DNA of 64,000 bases from an uncultured Actinomycetes bacterium. Its GTDB lineage: Bacteria > Actinomycetota > Actinomycetes > Mycobacteriales > Nakamurellaceae. The notes beneath the pieces were generated by a model. That model ran no database searches and was not told where the DNA came from. It was given only the letters and a program-made list of their open reading frames with translations. The stretch lies in contig CALANS010000211.1 in NCBI GenBank assembly GCA_937926105.1, positions 186,001 to 250,000 of the forward strand. Reading direction: 5' to 3'. This document shows positions 8,576-17,029 of this stretch, piece by piece (within the stretch, counting starts at the first letter, position 1; every line of letters begins with the position of its first letter). The translations under genes were made by a program, and so were the position numbers.

Positions 8576-9529
8576 TCAGGGGCGCGGCCCCGCCGGCAAC
8601 GCCAGCCCGAGCAACAGTCCATCCTGCTGCACCGCCGGGCTGCTGGTGATGAACAGCGGGACGCCGTCGGCCGGCGCCGTCACCGTGTCCGTTCGATCCC
8701 CAACCTGATCCCCGACCAGGTCCCCGACCGTGCCCAACACCTGGCCCGCCGTCACCGGCGCACCCACCGCCACGGCGGGCTGCCACCAGCCGGCGCGATC
8801 ACTACGCAGCCACAGCCAGCCGTCGTGTTCCGCAGGCGCCGGGAACGCCTCGACGGGTTCGTCCACCAGCCCGAGCGACCGGCAGACGTTGCGCAACCCG
8901 CGCAGGTGCCGGTGCACGCTGGGCCGGTCCAGGATTCCGCACTGTCCGGCCTCCGCCGTGATCGACGGGATCCCGAGATCCGCCGCCGTCGCCGAGGTAC
9001 TGCCACCGACGGTCCGCGCCGACCGGCTCTGCCGGACCACGTGGCCGAGCCCGTATGCCAGGGCGAGCTCGCGGGCGCCGTCCTGCACCGGCGACTCGTC
9101 GTAGAGGGCGAACGGCTCCAGCGCTTCGGGCAGGTCACCCGCGTGCAGGTCCAACAGGGCATCCGAACCCCGGATGAAGTGTCGGTTTACCGCGTCCGCG
9201 AGGATCTCCGCCGCGCTGCCGTCCGCATCCCCCGGAAAGCTGCGATTGAGGTTGCGACCGTCCTCCGGTACCACGAACGGAGCGCGTGCCCAGAACGCCG
9301 TCACGTTGACCACCGGCACCACGGTCACCCGGCCGGACAGCCGTTCGCCATCCACGGAACGGGCGAATTCCCGGGCCGCCGCGATCGAGGTGTACTCGGT
9401 GCCATGAATGCCGGCGATCACCGTCAGATGCGGTCCGGGCCGAGCACCGCGTACATCGACATAGTCGATCTCGGTCTGGCCGGCGGGGAGCCGCACGGAC
9501 AGCGTGTGTGTTTCCTGGCGCGACGGCAT
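8576..9529 (-). CDS. Succinylglutamate desuccinylase/aspartoacylase-family hydrolase
   Basis: 317 aa from ATG 9529; GTG 9553 would add 8 residues and overlap the upstream methyltransferase stop. M14-type zinc deacylase motifs: AGIHGTEYTS (zinc His and Glu), GRNLNRSFPG (substrate Arg), LLDLHAGD (zinc His) and ITAEAG (catalytic Glu region). A C-terminal beta domain (APVTAGQVLGTVGDLVG) resembles that of ectoine-type deacylases. The family removes acyl groups from N-acyl amino acids; the substrate is unknown. Convergent with tdk (11 bp apart). Confidence 0.82.
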   Translation of the reverse strand: MPSRQETHTLSVRLPAGQTEIDYVDVRGARPGPHLTVIAGIHGTEYTSIAAAREFARSVDGERLSGRVTVVPVVNVTAFWARAPFVVPEDGRNLNRSFPGDADGSAAEILADAVNRHFIRGSDALLDLHAGDLPEALEPFALYDESPVQDGARELALAYGLGHVVRQSRSARTVGGSTSATAADLGIPSITAEAGQCGILDRPSVHRHLRGLRNVCRSLGLVDEPVEAFPAPAEHDGWLWLRSDRAGWWQPAVAVGAPVTAGQVLGTVGDLVGDQVGDRTDTVTAPADGVPLFITSSPAVQQDGLLLGLALPAGPRP

Positions 9530-9533
9530 GCCA

Positions 9534-10391
9534 TCAGATCCGTTCCGTGTCACTGTCCGGCCGCGAACGGCGACCGGCGGTCGAGCCCTTGCGCCCCACC
9601 AGATGGAATACCCGGCTCAGCTGCCGGTACGGGTCGCGCCGGCTCGCCTCGAGTTTCACCGCCGCCGTTGCAGCAAGCTGTGTCACATCGGTGGGATCCA
9701 GTGCGGCACCACCGAACTCGAGCCAGTCGACGAATAGCCATACCCCGTACCAGCGAACCGGGTGCACACCGCGATCCCGGAGCAGCGATCCGATCCCCTC
9801 CACGGTGTCGGCCCGCGCCCGCGTGCCCAGCACGCCGACCTCGGTGTGGGCGTCGAACGCCGCGAGGGCGTCCTCCCAGCGGCGCTCCAGCGCCGGGCGA
9901 ATCGCCATGGTCCGGGCGTTGCCCGTCATGATGGACACGATGCCCCCGGCCGCCGTACACCGGCACAGCTGATCGACCATGGGCGCGGGGTCGTCCAGGT
10001 ATCCCAGCACGCCGTGGCACAGCACTGCCGCGAATCGGCGCCCGCCGACCGCGTCCGCCGACCGCTCACCATTGGCCTCCAGCAGGGTGACCCGGCCGCG
10101 CGCCTCCTCGGACAGCACCTTGAGTCGCTGCCGTGCCTTGTCCAGCATGGCCGGCGACGAGTCCAGCAGGGTCACGTCGTAACCCAGCTCCGCCAGCGGA
10201 AACGACTGATGCCCGGCGCCGCCGCCCACGTCCAACACCGATGCCGGAGCGGCCGGCAGGTGCTCCAGCAGCTGGTGGTGCATCACGGAGGTGCGCACAT
10301 ACCCCTTCACCGAGGCATACGCGTCGTCGGCGAACCGGTCGGCCAGCGCAGCCCAACTGTCCTCACCCATCCGCGCCACGGTAGTCGCCAT
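9534..10391 (-). CDS. Class I SAM-dependent methyltransferase (CmoM/SmtA-like)
   Basis: 285 aa from ATG 10391. The SAM-binding motif I is SVLDVGGGAGHQSFPLAELG, the acidic end of strand 2 is VTLLDSSPAML, and motif IV is FAAVLCHGVLGYLDDP. These and the overall length resemble E. coli CmoM, a tRNA-modification carboxymethyl methyltransferase, but the substrate cannot be proven from sequence. The C-terminal region VRWYGVWLFVDWLE is also CmoM-like. It lies 4 nt upstream of the aspartoacylase-like start and probably shares its transcript. The C-terminal ~20 residues are basic and low complexity. Confidence 0.8.
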   Translation of the reverse strand: MATTVARMGEDSWAALADRFADDAYASVKGYVRTSVMHHQLLEHLPAAPASVLDVGGGAGHQSFPLAELGYDVTLLDSSPAMLDKARQRLKVLSEEARGRVTLLEANGERSADAVGGRRFAAVLCHGVLGYLDDPAPMVDQLCRCTAAGGIVSIMTGNARTMAIRPALERRWEDALAAFDAHTEVGVLGTRARADTVEGIGSLLRDRGVHPVRWYGVWLFVDWLEFGGAALDPTDVTQLAATAAVKLEASRRDPYRQLSRVFHLVGRKGSTAGRRSRPDSDTERI

Positions 10392-10505
10392 GCCTGAGCA
10401 CCCGACGCCCGCAGCCCGGCACTCGGCAACTCCAGCCCCGATCCCGGAACCACCCGGCCGCGAGTTCCGATCCAACGCGCGCACTGCAAGTCCGTACCGC
10501 TACCG

Positions 10506-11852
10506 CTACCGTCCCCTGCGATGCTCCGCGATCAGTGTGCGGTAGTGCGCAAAGGATGCCCGTGGGGTGCGATCCAGGGTCGCCGGATCGATGCGCACCA
10601 GGCCGAAACGCTGGGTGAAGCCCTCGGCCCACTCCCAGTTGTCCATCAACGACCAATGGAAGTAGCCGCGCACGTCGACTCCGGCCGCCACCGCGGCGGC
10701 CACCGCCGCCAGGTGCGTATCCAGGTAGTCGATCCGCTCCGTATCGTCCGCCATCGCGCCGCCGTCGCCTATCACATCGTCGTAGGCGCAACCATTTTCG
10801 GTGATATATATCGGCGGCATCTCCGGATAGTCGCCGCGCAGTCGCTCCAGCAGATCGGTCAACGCGGCGGGATCGACAGGCCACCCGGACGCCGTCACCG
10901 GGCCGTCCGTGGGATCCACGAAGGTGAAGGGCAGGTTCGGGTTATCGGGCGCGGCCGCCACGGTCGTGGGTTGGTAGTAGTTCACGCCGTAGAAGTCCAG
11001 CGGCGTTGCAATCTCGGCCTCGTCACCGTCGTGAATGCACTCCCATGCCGCTCCGGGCAGCATCGCCAATGCCTCCGGGTAACCGCCGGCCAGCACCGGT
11101 TGCGCGTACTGGCCGTTGTGATAGAGGTCGTACATGCCGGCCGCGAGCAGATCCTCGTCCCGATCCGAGGCGGGCCGCACCACAGTGTGGTTGTTGACGA
11201 TGCCCACATCACCAACCAACCCGGGCGTCGCGCGCAGCACCTGCACCGCCCGGGCGTGCGCCAGCAATTGGTGGTGCGCCGCCTGGAACGCCCCGCCCAG
11301 CAAGGTCAGCCCGGGCGCATCGATGCCCAGTGCGTAGCCGAATCCGGTGTGGACGACCGGTTCGTTCAGCGTCATCCAGGCCGCCACCCGGTCGCCGAAG
11401 GCGGCCGCCGCGACCGATACGAACTCGGTGAAGGCGTCGACACCCGACCGGTCCAGCCAGCCGCCGCCCTGCATGATCTCCACCGGCATGTCCCAGTGGA
11501 ACAGTGTTACCCACGGTGCGATCCCGCGTTCCACCAGCGCGTCGATCAGCCGGGAGTAGAAGTCGATGCCGCTGGGGTTCGCCGGCCCCCGCCCACCCGG
11601 CAGCAGTCGCGACCACGATAGCGAGAATCGGTAGGCGTCCACGCCGAGATCGGCCAGCAGCGCCACATCCTCGCGCCATCGGTGAAAGTGGTCGACGGCC
11701 AGCGACGGGTCCGATCCGTCGGCGATCGCGCCCGGCACCCGGGCGAACGCGTCCCACACCGACGGGCCGCGCCCGCCGACCTCGGCGGCGCCCTCGGTCT
11801 GGGCAGCCGACGTGGCCACCCCGAACACGAAGCCCGGTGGCAGGCCGGGCAT
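10506..11852 (-). CDS. Glycoside hydrolase family 1 beta-glucosidase
   Basis: 448 aa from ATG 11852, which shares its A with the stop of the MFS gene (TGATG), so translation is coupled. GH1 signatures: the N-terminal FVFGVATSAAQTEGA, the acid/base Glu in MTLNEPVVHTGFGYA and the nucleophile Glu in YITENGCAYDD; HWDMP and the C-terminal YFHWSLMDNWEWAEGFTQRFGL are also typical. It hydrolyses beta-linked glucosides or galactosides in the cytoplasm, so its substrate would be imported, most simply by the co-transcribed MFS carrier. The unit runs away from a TetR gene and is probably controlled by it. Confidence 0.93.
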   Translation of the reverse strand: MPGLPPGFVFGVATSAAQTEGAAEVGGRGPSVWDAFARVPGAIADGSDPSLAVDHFHRWREDVALLADLGVDAYRFSLSWSRLLPGGRGPANPSGIDFYSRLIDALVERGIAPWVTLFHWDMPVEIMQGGGWLDRSGVDAFTEFVSVAAAAFGDRVAAWMTLNEPVVHTGFGYALGIDAPGLTLLGGAFQAAHHQLLAHARAVQVLRATPGLVGDVGIVNNHTVVRPASDRDEDLLAAGMYDLYHNGQYAQPVLAGGYPEALAMLPGAAWECIHDGDEAEIATPLDFYGVNYYQPTTVAAAPDNPNLPFTFVDPTDGPVTASGWPVDPAALTDLLERLRGDYPEMPPIYITENGCAYDDVIGDGGAMADDTERIDYLDTHLAAVAAAVAAGVDVRGYFHWSLMDNWEWAEGFTQRFGLVRIDPATLDRTPRASFAHYRTLIAEHRRGR

Positions 11853-13126
11853 CACGCGGACACCCCGGAGGCGGGCGGTGCCATGGGGTCTCGGCCACCG
11901 CGGCGCGGGGCAAACACCCGCGCCAGCGGCAGGATCAGACAGATGCCCACCAGCGGCACGACGAACCCCTCCCGCATGGTCGATCCGGAGGCGACCAGCC
12001 CGGTCAGCACCCCGCCCAGCACGAACCCGAGATAGTTGAATTGGTTGATACGCGCGACGATCGCGTCCGCCGCCACCCGTCGGACGCGCTCGTCGGTGAC
12101 CAGGTTTCCCTGGGCATCGACCGCCGCCAGTCGCCCGGCCGCGGCGAACGTCAGCGGTGCCACCACCGCGATACCGATGCCGAGGACCGCGAACCCGGCT
12201 ACCGCCAGCCACGCCGACGACGACACCACGACCGCCAGCAGCCCCACGGCACCGATCCCGGCTGCCGCCCGGACCACCATCACCGGGCCGAACCGGCGCA
12301 CCAGGTGATCGCCGGCCAATCGGGACGCCAGGCTGGTGGCCTGGTAGGCGGCATATCCGAGCGGCGCCACCCCGGCCCCGGCCAGCAGCACATCCGACAG
12401 GTAAATGGTGGACCAGGAGGACGTCGCCGAGTCCGCCACGTAGAACAGCACGATCGCCACGCCCAGTACCGACAGCGCCCGCCACGGAACGACTCTCACC
12501 GAGGCCTTGAAGCCGGCACCGGGGTCGGCGCCGGCTTCGAGTGGCCCGCCGGTACGGGTGGGCAGGAACGGGGCGGTCGCGACCGCCAACGGCACCGCCG
12601 CCACCGGCGCCACGGAGGCCGCCACCGCCCAGCCCCACGACCCGGTGCCGGACGTTTCCAGCGCCCCGAGAATGCCGCCGGCGCTCCACGCCCCGTGGAA
12701 CGAGGTCAGGATGGAGCGCCCCTGCAGCGCTTCACACGCGACCGCCTGCATGTTGGTGGTCGCGTCCACGCAGCCCAGTGCCACGCCGTACAGCCCGATC
12801 CCCACGCAGAACACCGCGAACACCGGTGCCAGGGCGGCGATCAGCAACCCGATGGCCAGCCCGACCAGCCCGAGTCGCAGCGCCGCACCGCTCCCCCGTC
12901 GACCGGCCAGCCGGGCCGCCAGCACGGATCCGACCGCCGCCAGCAGCGCCACCACGAACATGATCTCAGTGACGGCGAGATCGTCGATGCCCCAGCGGTC
13001 CTTGAACGATCCCAGGTGGGTGAGCACGACGGCGAAGCCGAAGCCCTGGGCGAAGAAGGCCGCACTGGCGGCCGCCCGCCCACGACGAACGACCGTAGCG
13101 GTGACGGGAACGTCGGGGCGCGCCAT
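11852..13126 (-). CDS. MFS transporter
   Basis: 424 aa, ATG start, about 12 hydrophobic segments from residue ~18 to ~400. Loop 2 has the basic MFS signature region LAARLAGRRGSGAALRLG. The central loop between the two six-helix halves is around PTRTGGPLEAGADPGAGFK. It is coupled to the GH1 gene by TGATG, which suggests import of a glycoside or export of a product. It faces a TetR gene across 116 bp. Family members also include sugar-efflux and drug carriers, so direction and substrate are inference. Confidence 0.87.
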   Translation of the reverse strand: MARPDVPVTATVVRRGRAAASAAFFAQGFGFAVVLTHLGSFKDRWGIDDLAVTEIMFVVALLAAVGSVLAARLAGRRGSGAALRLGLVGLAIGLLIAALAPVFAVFCVGIGLYGVALGCVDATTNMQAVACEALQGRSILTSFHGAWSAGGILGALETSGTGSWGWAVAASVAPVAAVPLAVATAPFLPTRTGGPLEAGADPGAGFKASVRVVPWRALSVLGVAIVLFYVADSATSSWSTIYLSDVLLAGAGVAPLGYAAYQATSLASRLAGDHLVRRFGPVMVVRAAAGIGAVGLLAVVVSSSAWLAVAGFAVLGIGIAVVAPLTFAAAGRLAAVDAQGNLVTDERVRRVAADAIVARINQFNYLGFVLGGVLTGLVASGSTMREGFVVPLVGICLILPLARVFAPRRGGRDPMAPPASGVSA

Positions 13127-13181
13127 ATCCGGGCACTATTCCCGCCCGGCGGGCGCCGGTCAAGGACCTCGCGCGAACTCT

Positions 13182-13207
13182 TGGTCCTGCGACCAGGTCG
13201 TGCGACC
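13182..13207. promoter_or_regulatory. Tandem palindromic operator between the MFS and TetR genes
   Basis: Two adjacent dyads, GGTCCTGCGACC (13183-13194) and GGTCGTGCGACC (13196-13207), repeat with a 13 bp period; a degenerate third, TGTCTGGCAGTGCGACA, follows. Such dyads in a divergent TetR promoter are normally the binding sites of that TetR protein. Confidence 0.6.
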
Positions 13208-13242
13208 ATGTCTGGCAGTGCGACATCGAAAGGGGTGACGAC

Positions 13243-13917
13243 GTGGCACACCTGCCCCTGGCCCGGCGGCGCGAGCAACTGCTCGCCGCGGCCTGGCGAG
13301 TGCTGTCCACCCAGGGGCTCGCGGCGGCTACCACGCGCGCCATCTGCGCCGAGGCGGGCATGCCCCAGGGCGCCTTCCACTACTGCTTCGCCAGCCGTGA
13401 GGAGTTGCTTCGCGAGGTCGCCGCCGGGCTGCTGGCGGGCGAGATCAGCGCCGCAGGTGCCGTGATCGACCGGACCGGCACCCTCGCGCGCAGCATCGAG
13501 CGCGCTTTGCTGGCGTACTGGTCACTGGTCGAGGCCGACCTGGGTGCGCACCAGGTGCTGTACGAGATCACCACCGCGGCGCTGCGGGATCCGGGAAATC
13601 GGGACATCGCCGAGCAGCAGTACGACCGGTATCTGGATGGGGCGCGCCAGGTGTTGCGGCGCATTGCCGAGGTGCGCCACCTGGTGTGGCAGCGTCCGCT
13701 GGATGTGCTGGCCCGGCAGGTGGTGACGGTGCTCGACGGGCTGACCCTGCACTACGCCGTGGACCGCGATGGCGACGCGGCGCGGGCCACGCTGGCGGCC
13801 TTCGCCGCCGACCTGGCCGCCGTCGGCAAGCGGGCCGTCTCCCCGCCCGGCGGGACGGCGGGCGGCTCGCGGCGCTGGGCACCGACCAGCAGGGAGCCCC
13901 GCCATGCGCACCGCTGA
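13243..13917 (+). CDS. TetR-family transcriptional regulator
   Basis: 224 aa, GTG start with AAAGGGG upstream. The N-terminal HTH is LAAATTRAICAEAGMPQGAF followed by HYCFASREELLREV, the classic TetR DNA-binding domain. The C-terminal ligand domain is helical (residues 60-190), ending in a disordered tail. It is divergent from the MFS-GH1 unit and overlaps the downstream racemase-like gene by 14 bp, so it may regulate both sides. The ligand is unknown. Confidence 0.9.
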   Translation: MAHLPLARRREQLLAAAWRVLSTQGLAAATTRAICAEAGMPQGAFHYCFASREELLREVAAGLLAGEISAAGAVIDRTGTLARSIERALLAYWSLVEADLGAHQVLYEITTAALRDPGNRDIAEQQYDRYLDGARQVLRRIAEVRHLVWQRPLDVLARQVVTVLDGLTLHYAVDRDGDAARATLAAFAADLAAVGKRAVSPPGGTAGGSRRWAPTSREPRHAHR

Positions 13918-15109
13918 CCGGTCCCCGTCCGGCCCCGGCCCCGAGCTACGCGCCGCCGTCGCCGGGCTCGCCACACCGTTCGGCGTGCTGGACGCCCGGG
14001 CGCTGCGGCACAACATCGACGACCTGCGCCGGCGCGCCGCGGGCACTCCCATCCGGGTCGCCAGCAAGTCGGTCCGGATGCGAACGGTGCTGTCCCGGGT
14101 GCTGGCCGAGCCGGGCTTCGCGGGCGTGCTGTGCTACGCACTGCCAGAGGCGATCTGGCTGCGCCGCACCGGCTTCCGAGACCTGGTCGTCGGATACCCG
14201 ACGGTCGACCGCGCGGCGATCGGCCAGCTGGGCGCCGACGACGAGCTCGCGTCACAGATCACCCTGATGGTCGACGACCCCGCCCAGCTGGACCTGATCG
14301 ACGCCGCCGCGCCCTGGCCGGGCCGGGCGCGGATCCGGGTCTGCCTGGAGCTGGACGCCGCCTACCGGCCGGCCGGTCGTGCCGTCACCCTGGGCGCTCG
14401 CCGCTCCCCCATTCGCACCCCGGGGCAGGCCACCGCGCTCGCGCGGCATATCGCGGGCCGGCCCGGCTTCTCGCTGGTCGGGCTGATGGCCTACGAGGGT
14501 CAGATCGCCGGGGTCGGCAACGCCGGCCGCCACCCCCGCGCCGTCGCGGTCCGCGCCATGCAGCACCGGTCGGCCGCCGAACTCGCCGAGCGGCGCGCCG
14601 CGGTCGTCGCGGCAGTGCGGAAGCTGGCCGACCTGGAGTTCGTCAACGGCGGGGGCACCGGCTCGGTCGAATCGACGGTCGCCGACGGATCCGTCACCGA
14701 GGTGGCCGCCGGCTCCGGGCTGCTCGGGCCCGCGCTGTTCGACCACTACACCGCATTCCGGCCCGCCCCCGCCGCATACTTCGTGCTCCCCGTCGTCCGG
14801 CGCCCCGCGCGCGGCCTCGTCACCGTCGCGGGCGGCGGGTGGATCGCCTCCGGCCCACCCGGCTCGGATCGGCTGCCGACGGTGGCGTATCCACCCGGCC
14901 TGCGCTATCTCGGCACCGAGGCCGCCGGCGAGGTGCAGACACCGCTGCGGGGCAGCGCGGCGCGGGCGCTGCGGATCGGCGATCAGGTGTGGTTTCGGCA
15001 CGCCAAGTCCGGGGAGGTGTGCGAGCACCTGGGCGAGCTGCACCTGGTGGACGGCGGGCGCATCGTCGAGCCGCTTGCGACCTACCGCGGCGAGGGAAAG
15101 GCGTTCTGA
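13904..15109 (+). CDS. Alanine-racemase-fold PLP protein (amino acid deaminase/aldolase type)
   Basis: 401 aa from ATG 13904, chosen because AGGGAG lies 7 nt upstream. N-terminal TIM barrel of the alanine racemase/D-threonine aldolase group: FGVLDARALRHNIDDLRRRA followed by IRVASKSVRMR with the PLP Lys (about K55). Later segments include LVGLMAYEGQIAGVG, EFVNGGGTGSVEST and the C-terminal IGDQVWFRHAKSGEVCEH, where a His-Cys pair resembles the metal site of D-threonine-aldolase-type enzymes. It is joined by TGATG to the lactone oxidase. From memory, mycobacteria have a similar alanine-racemase-like gene next to a gulonolactone dehydrogenase gene, so the pairing appears conserved. The reaction is unproven. 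Confidence 0.83.
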   Translation: MRTADRSPSGPGPELRAAVAGLATPFGVLDARALRHNIDDLRRRAAGTPIRVASKSVRMRTVLSRVLAEPGFAGVLCYALPEAIWLRRTGFRDLVVGYPTVDRAAIGQLGADDELASQITLMVDDPAQLDLIDAAAPWPGRARIRVCLELDAAYRPAGRAVTLGARRSPIRTPGQATALARHIAGRPGFSLVGLMAYEGQIAGVGNAGRHPRAVAVRAMQHRSAAELAERRAAVVAAVRKLADLEFVNGGGTGSVESTVADGSVTEVAAGSGLLGPALFDHYTAFRPAPAAYFVLPVVRRPARGLVTVAGGGWIASGPPGSDRLPTVAYPPGLRYLGTEAAGEVQTPLRGSAARALRIGDQVWFRHAKSGEVCEHLGELHLVDGGRIVEPLATYRGEGKAF

Positions 15110-16416
15110 TGGCGGCGATCTGGCGCAACTGGGGCCACTGTGCCGTGGCGCGCCCCGAACACATCGCCGTGCCGGCGGACGAGCAGGCCGTCGTCGACCT
15201 CGTCACCGCCGGTGCTCGCGAGGGCCGCCGGATCCGGCCGGTGGGCTCCGGGCACTCGTTCACCCCGATCGCCGTCACCGATTCCGTGCTGGTGCGACTG
15301 GACCGGCTGGCCGGGCTGCACGCCGTCGATCCCGTCACCGGCGAGGCCACCCTGGGGGCCGGCACCCGACTGGCCGACATCCCAGCTCTGCTGGCGCCGC
15401 ACCGGCTGGCCATGGAGAACCTCGGCGACATCGACCGGCAGACCATCGCCGGCGCGATCTCGACCGGGACGCACGGCACCGGCGCCGCATTCACCGGGCT
15501 GGCCGGGCAGGTGACGGGGCTGCGGATGGTGCTCGCCGACGGCAGCGTGCTGGATCTCGATGCGGCCCACCGGCCGGAGCTGTTCGCCGCGGCGCGGCTC
15601 GGGCTGGGCGCGTTCGGCATCCTGACCAGGGTGCGCATCCGGTGCGTACCGGAGTTCCTGCTGGCCGCCGACGAACACCCCGAGCCGCTGGACGACCTGC
15701 TGGACTCGTTCGCAGAGCGGGCGGCGGCCGTCGACCACCTGGAGTTCTACCTGTTCCCGCACACCGACACCGCGCTGGTCAAGCAGAACCGCCGGCTTGC
15801 GGTGACCAGCGTGGCCGATCCGCTGCCCCGCTGGCGCGCGCTGCTGGACGACGAGGTCACCGCCAACGGGATGTTCGCGATGGCTTGCGCGGTCGGGTCG
15901 GCGGCGCCCCCGCTGGTGCCGGCCATCAATCGGCTTGCGGCCTCGGCGGTGTCGGCGCGTCGCTACACCGACCGGTCGGCGGCGGTGTTCACCACGCCGC
16001 GCCGGGTGCGGTTCCGGGAAATGGAGTACGGCATCGACCTGGTGGAGCTGCCCCGCGCGATCCGGCGCATCCGGGCGCTGATCGCCGACCGGGGCTGGCG
16101 GATCTCCTTCCCGATGGAGATCCGGGTGGCGGCCGCCGACGACGTTCCGCTGTCCACCGCGTACCGCCGGCCCACCGCGTACATCGCCGTGCACCGCTTC
16201 GTCGCCGATCCGTTCGCCCGCTACTTCCTGGGCGTCGAGCAGATCCTGCTGGCCTGCGGTGGCCGCCCGCATTGGGGCAAGCTGCATTCGCTGGACGCCG
16301 ACCGGCTGCGCGCCCGGTACCCACTGTTCGACCAGGTCGCCGCCCTGCGCGCCGAGGTCGACCCGCACGGACTGTTCAGCAACGCCTACCTGGAGCGGGT
16401 GCTGGGCCCGCCCTGA
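15109..16416 (+). CDS. D-arabinono-1,4-lactone oxidase / L-gulono-lactone dehydrogenase
   Basis: 435 aa from ATG 15109 (TGATG overlap with the gene before). The N-terminal FAD-binding PCMH domain carries RPVGSGHSFTPIAVTD, whose His (about H49) is the usual site of covalent flavin attachment, and ISTGTHGTGAAFTGLAGQVT. The C-terminal ALO domain ends with HWGKLHSLDADRLRARYP, the HWGK motif of aldonolactone oxidoreductases. It oxidises aldono-1,4-lactones to ascorbate-like products. Some bacterial members use an acceptor other than oxygen; this cannot be decided here. Confidence 0.9.
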   Translation: MAAIWRNWGHCAVARPEHIAVPADEQAVVDLVTAGAREGRRIRPVGSGHSFTPIAVTDSVLVRLDRLAGLHAVDPVTGEATLGAGTRLADIPALLAPHRLAMENLGDIDRQTIAGAISTGTHGTGAAFTGLAGQVTGLRMVLADGSVLDLDAAHRPELFAAARLGLGAFGILTRVRIRCVPEFLLAADEHPEPLDDLLDSFAERAAAVDHLEFYLFPHTDTALVKQNRRLAVTSVADPLPRWRALLDDEVTANGMFAMACAVGSAAPPLVPAINRLAASAVSARRYTDRSAAVFTTPRRVRFREMEYGIDLVELPRAIRRIRALIADRGWRISFPMEIRVAAADDVPLSTAYRRPTAYIAVHRFVADPFARYFLGVEQILLACGGRPHWGKLHSLDADRLRARYPLFDQVAALRAEVDPHGLFSNAYLERVLGPP

Positions 16417-16435
16417 CGGGAATCACGGATCCGCC

Positions 16436-16491
16436 GGGGGTCGGTCAGCGGGGGTCGGCTAGCGGGGCTCGGTCAGCGGGGCTCGGTCAGC
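16436..16491. repeat. Four tandem 14-bp repeats
   Basis: Units GGGGGTCGGTCAGC, GGGGGTCGGCTAGC and twice GGGGCTCGGTCAGC run back to back. The last unit supplies the stop codon of the minus-strand gene ending at 16487. It fills the gap between two convergent genes. Confidence 0.75.
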
Positions 16492-17029
16492 CGGCCACCG
16501 GAAGCGGGCGAACGCCGCAGTCGACCAGCAGCGAGCGCAGGGGCAGCAGCGCCGCGTCGACATCACCCCGGTCCAGATCCGCCACCACCGCGTCCCGCAG
16601 GTGGCGTTGGCCGGCCGTGAGATCCTTCGACGCCACGGCACGCAACCTCTCCACCGCCAACCCGAGCAGGCGCTCCGGCGCACCGAGCAGCAGCACCTCG
16701 ACGGTCATCAGCTCTCCCCGGACACGGCGCTCATCCGCATCCGGCGATCGGATCGCGCCGGCCGGCGCCGACCGCATGTCCTGCTGCTCCGCCACCACGC
16801 GGCGCGTGGTGAGGGTGCGCAGCCGCTGTAGGGCAGCCAGGTCCGCCACCGGCCCGGCGTCGATGGCGGTGTCGTTCATGTCGGCGAGGATCTGCAGCAT
16901 CGGGAACGACAGACCGGCGAGCGGTGCGAGCCGGACGGTGCCGTGCAGCCGATCCGGGCTCGCCACCTCCAGACCGTCGATCACATGCTGCAGATAGCCC
17001 AGCCGAGCATCCTTCTCGGTGCTGCTCAT
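16487..17029 (-). CDS. Hypothetical partner protein of the kinase-like gene
   Basis: 180 aa from ATG 17029; the ATGA overlaps the stop of the kinase-like gene, so the two are translationally coupled. No family recognised. It appears mostly helical and mildly acidic, with a predicted amphipathic C-terminal half (LGAPERLLGLAVERLRAVAS, LRDAVVADLDRGDVDAALLPL). No signal peptide or membrane segment. Coupling to a toxin- or effector-like kinase suggests a chaperone, regulator or immunity partner, but that is only inference. The stop lies inside a 14-bp tandem repeat. Confidence 0.65.
   Translation of the reverse strand: MSSTEKDARLGYLQHVIDGLEVASPDRLHGTVRLAPLAGLSFPMLQILADMNDTAIDAGPVADLAALQRLRTLTTRRVVAEQQDMRSAPAGAIRSPDADERRVRGELMTVEVLLLGAPERLLGLAVERLRAVASKDLTAGQRHLRDAVVADLDRGDVDAALLPLRSLLVDCGVRPLPVAG

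Noticed and set aside
11853..12689. Upstream extension of the GH1 gene in the same frame
   Set aside because: It overlaps the whole 3' half of the MFS gene and has no glycosidase similarity; the TGATG start at 11852 fits the family's N-terminus.
11504..13465. Long plus-strand open frame opposite the GH1 and MFS genes
   Set aside because: It is Arg/Pro/His-rich, has no family signature and mirrors codon position 3 of the real minus-strand genes.
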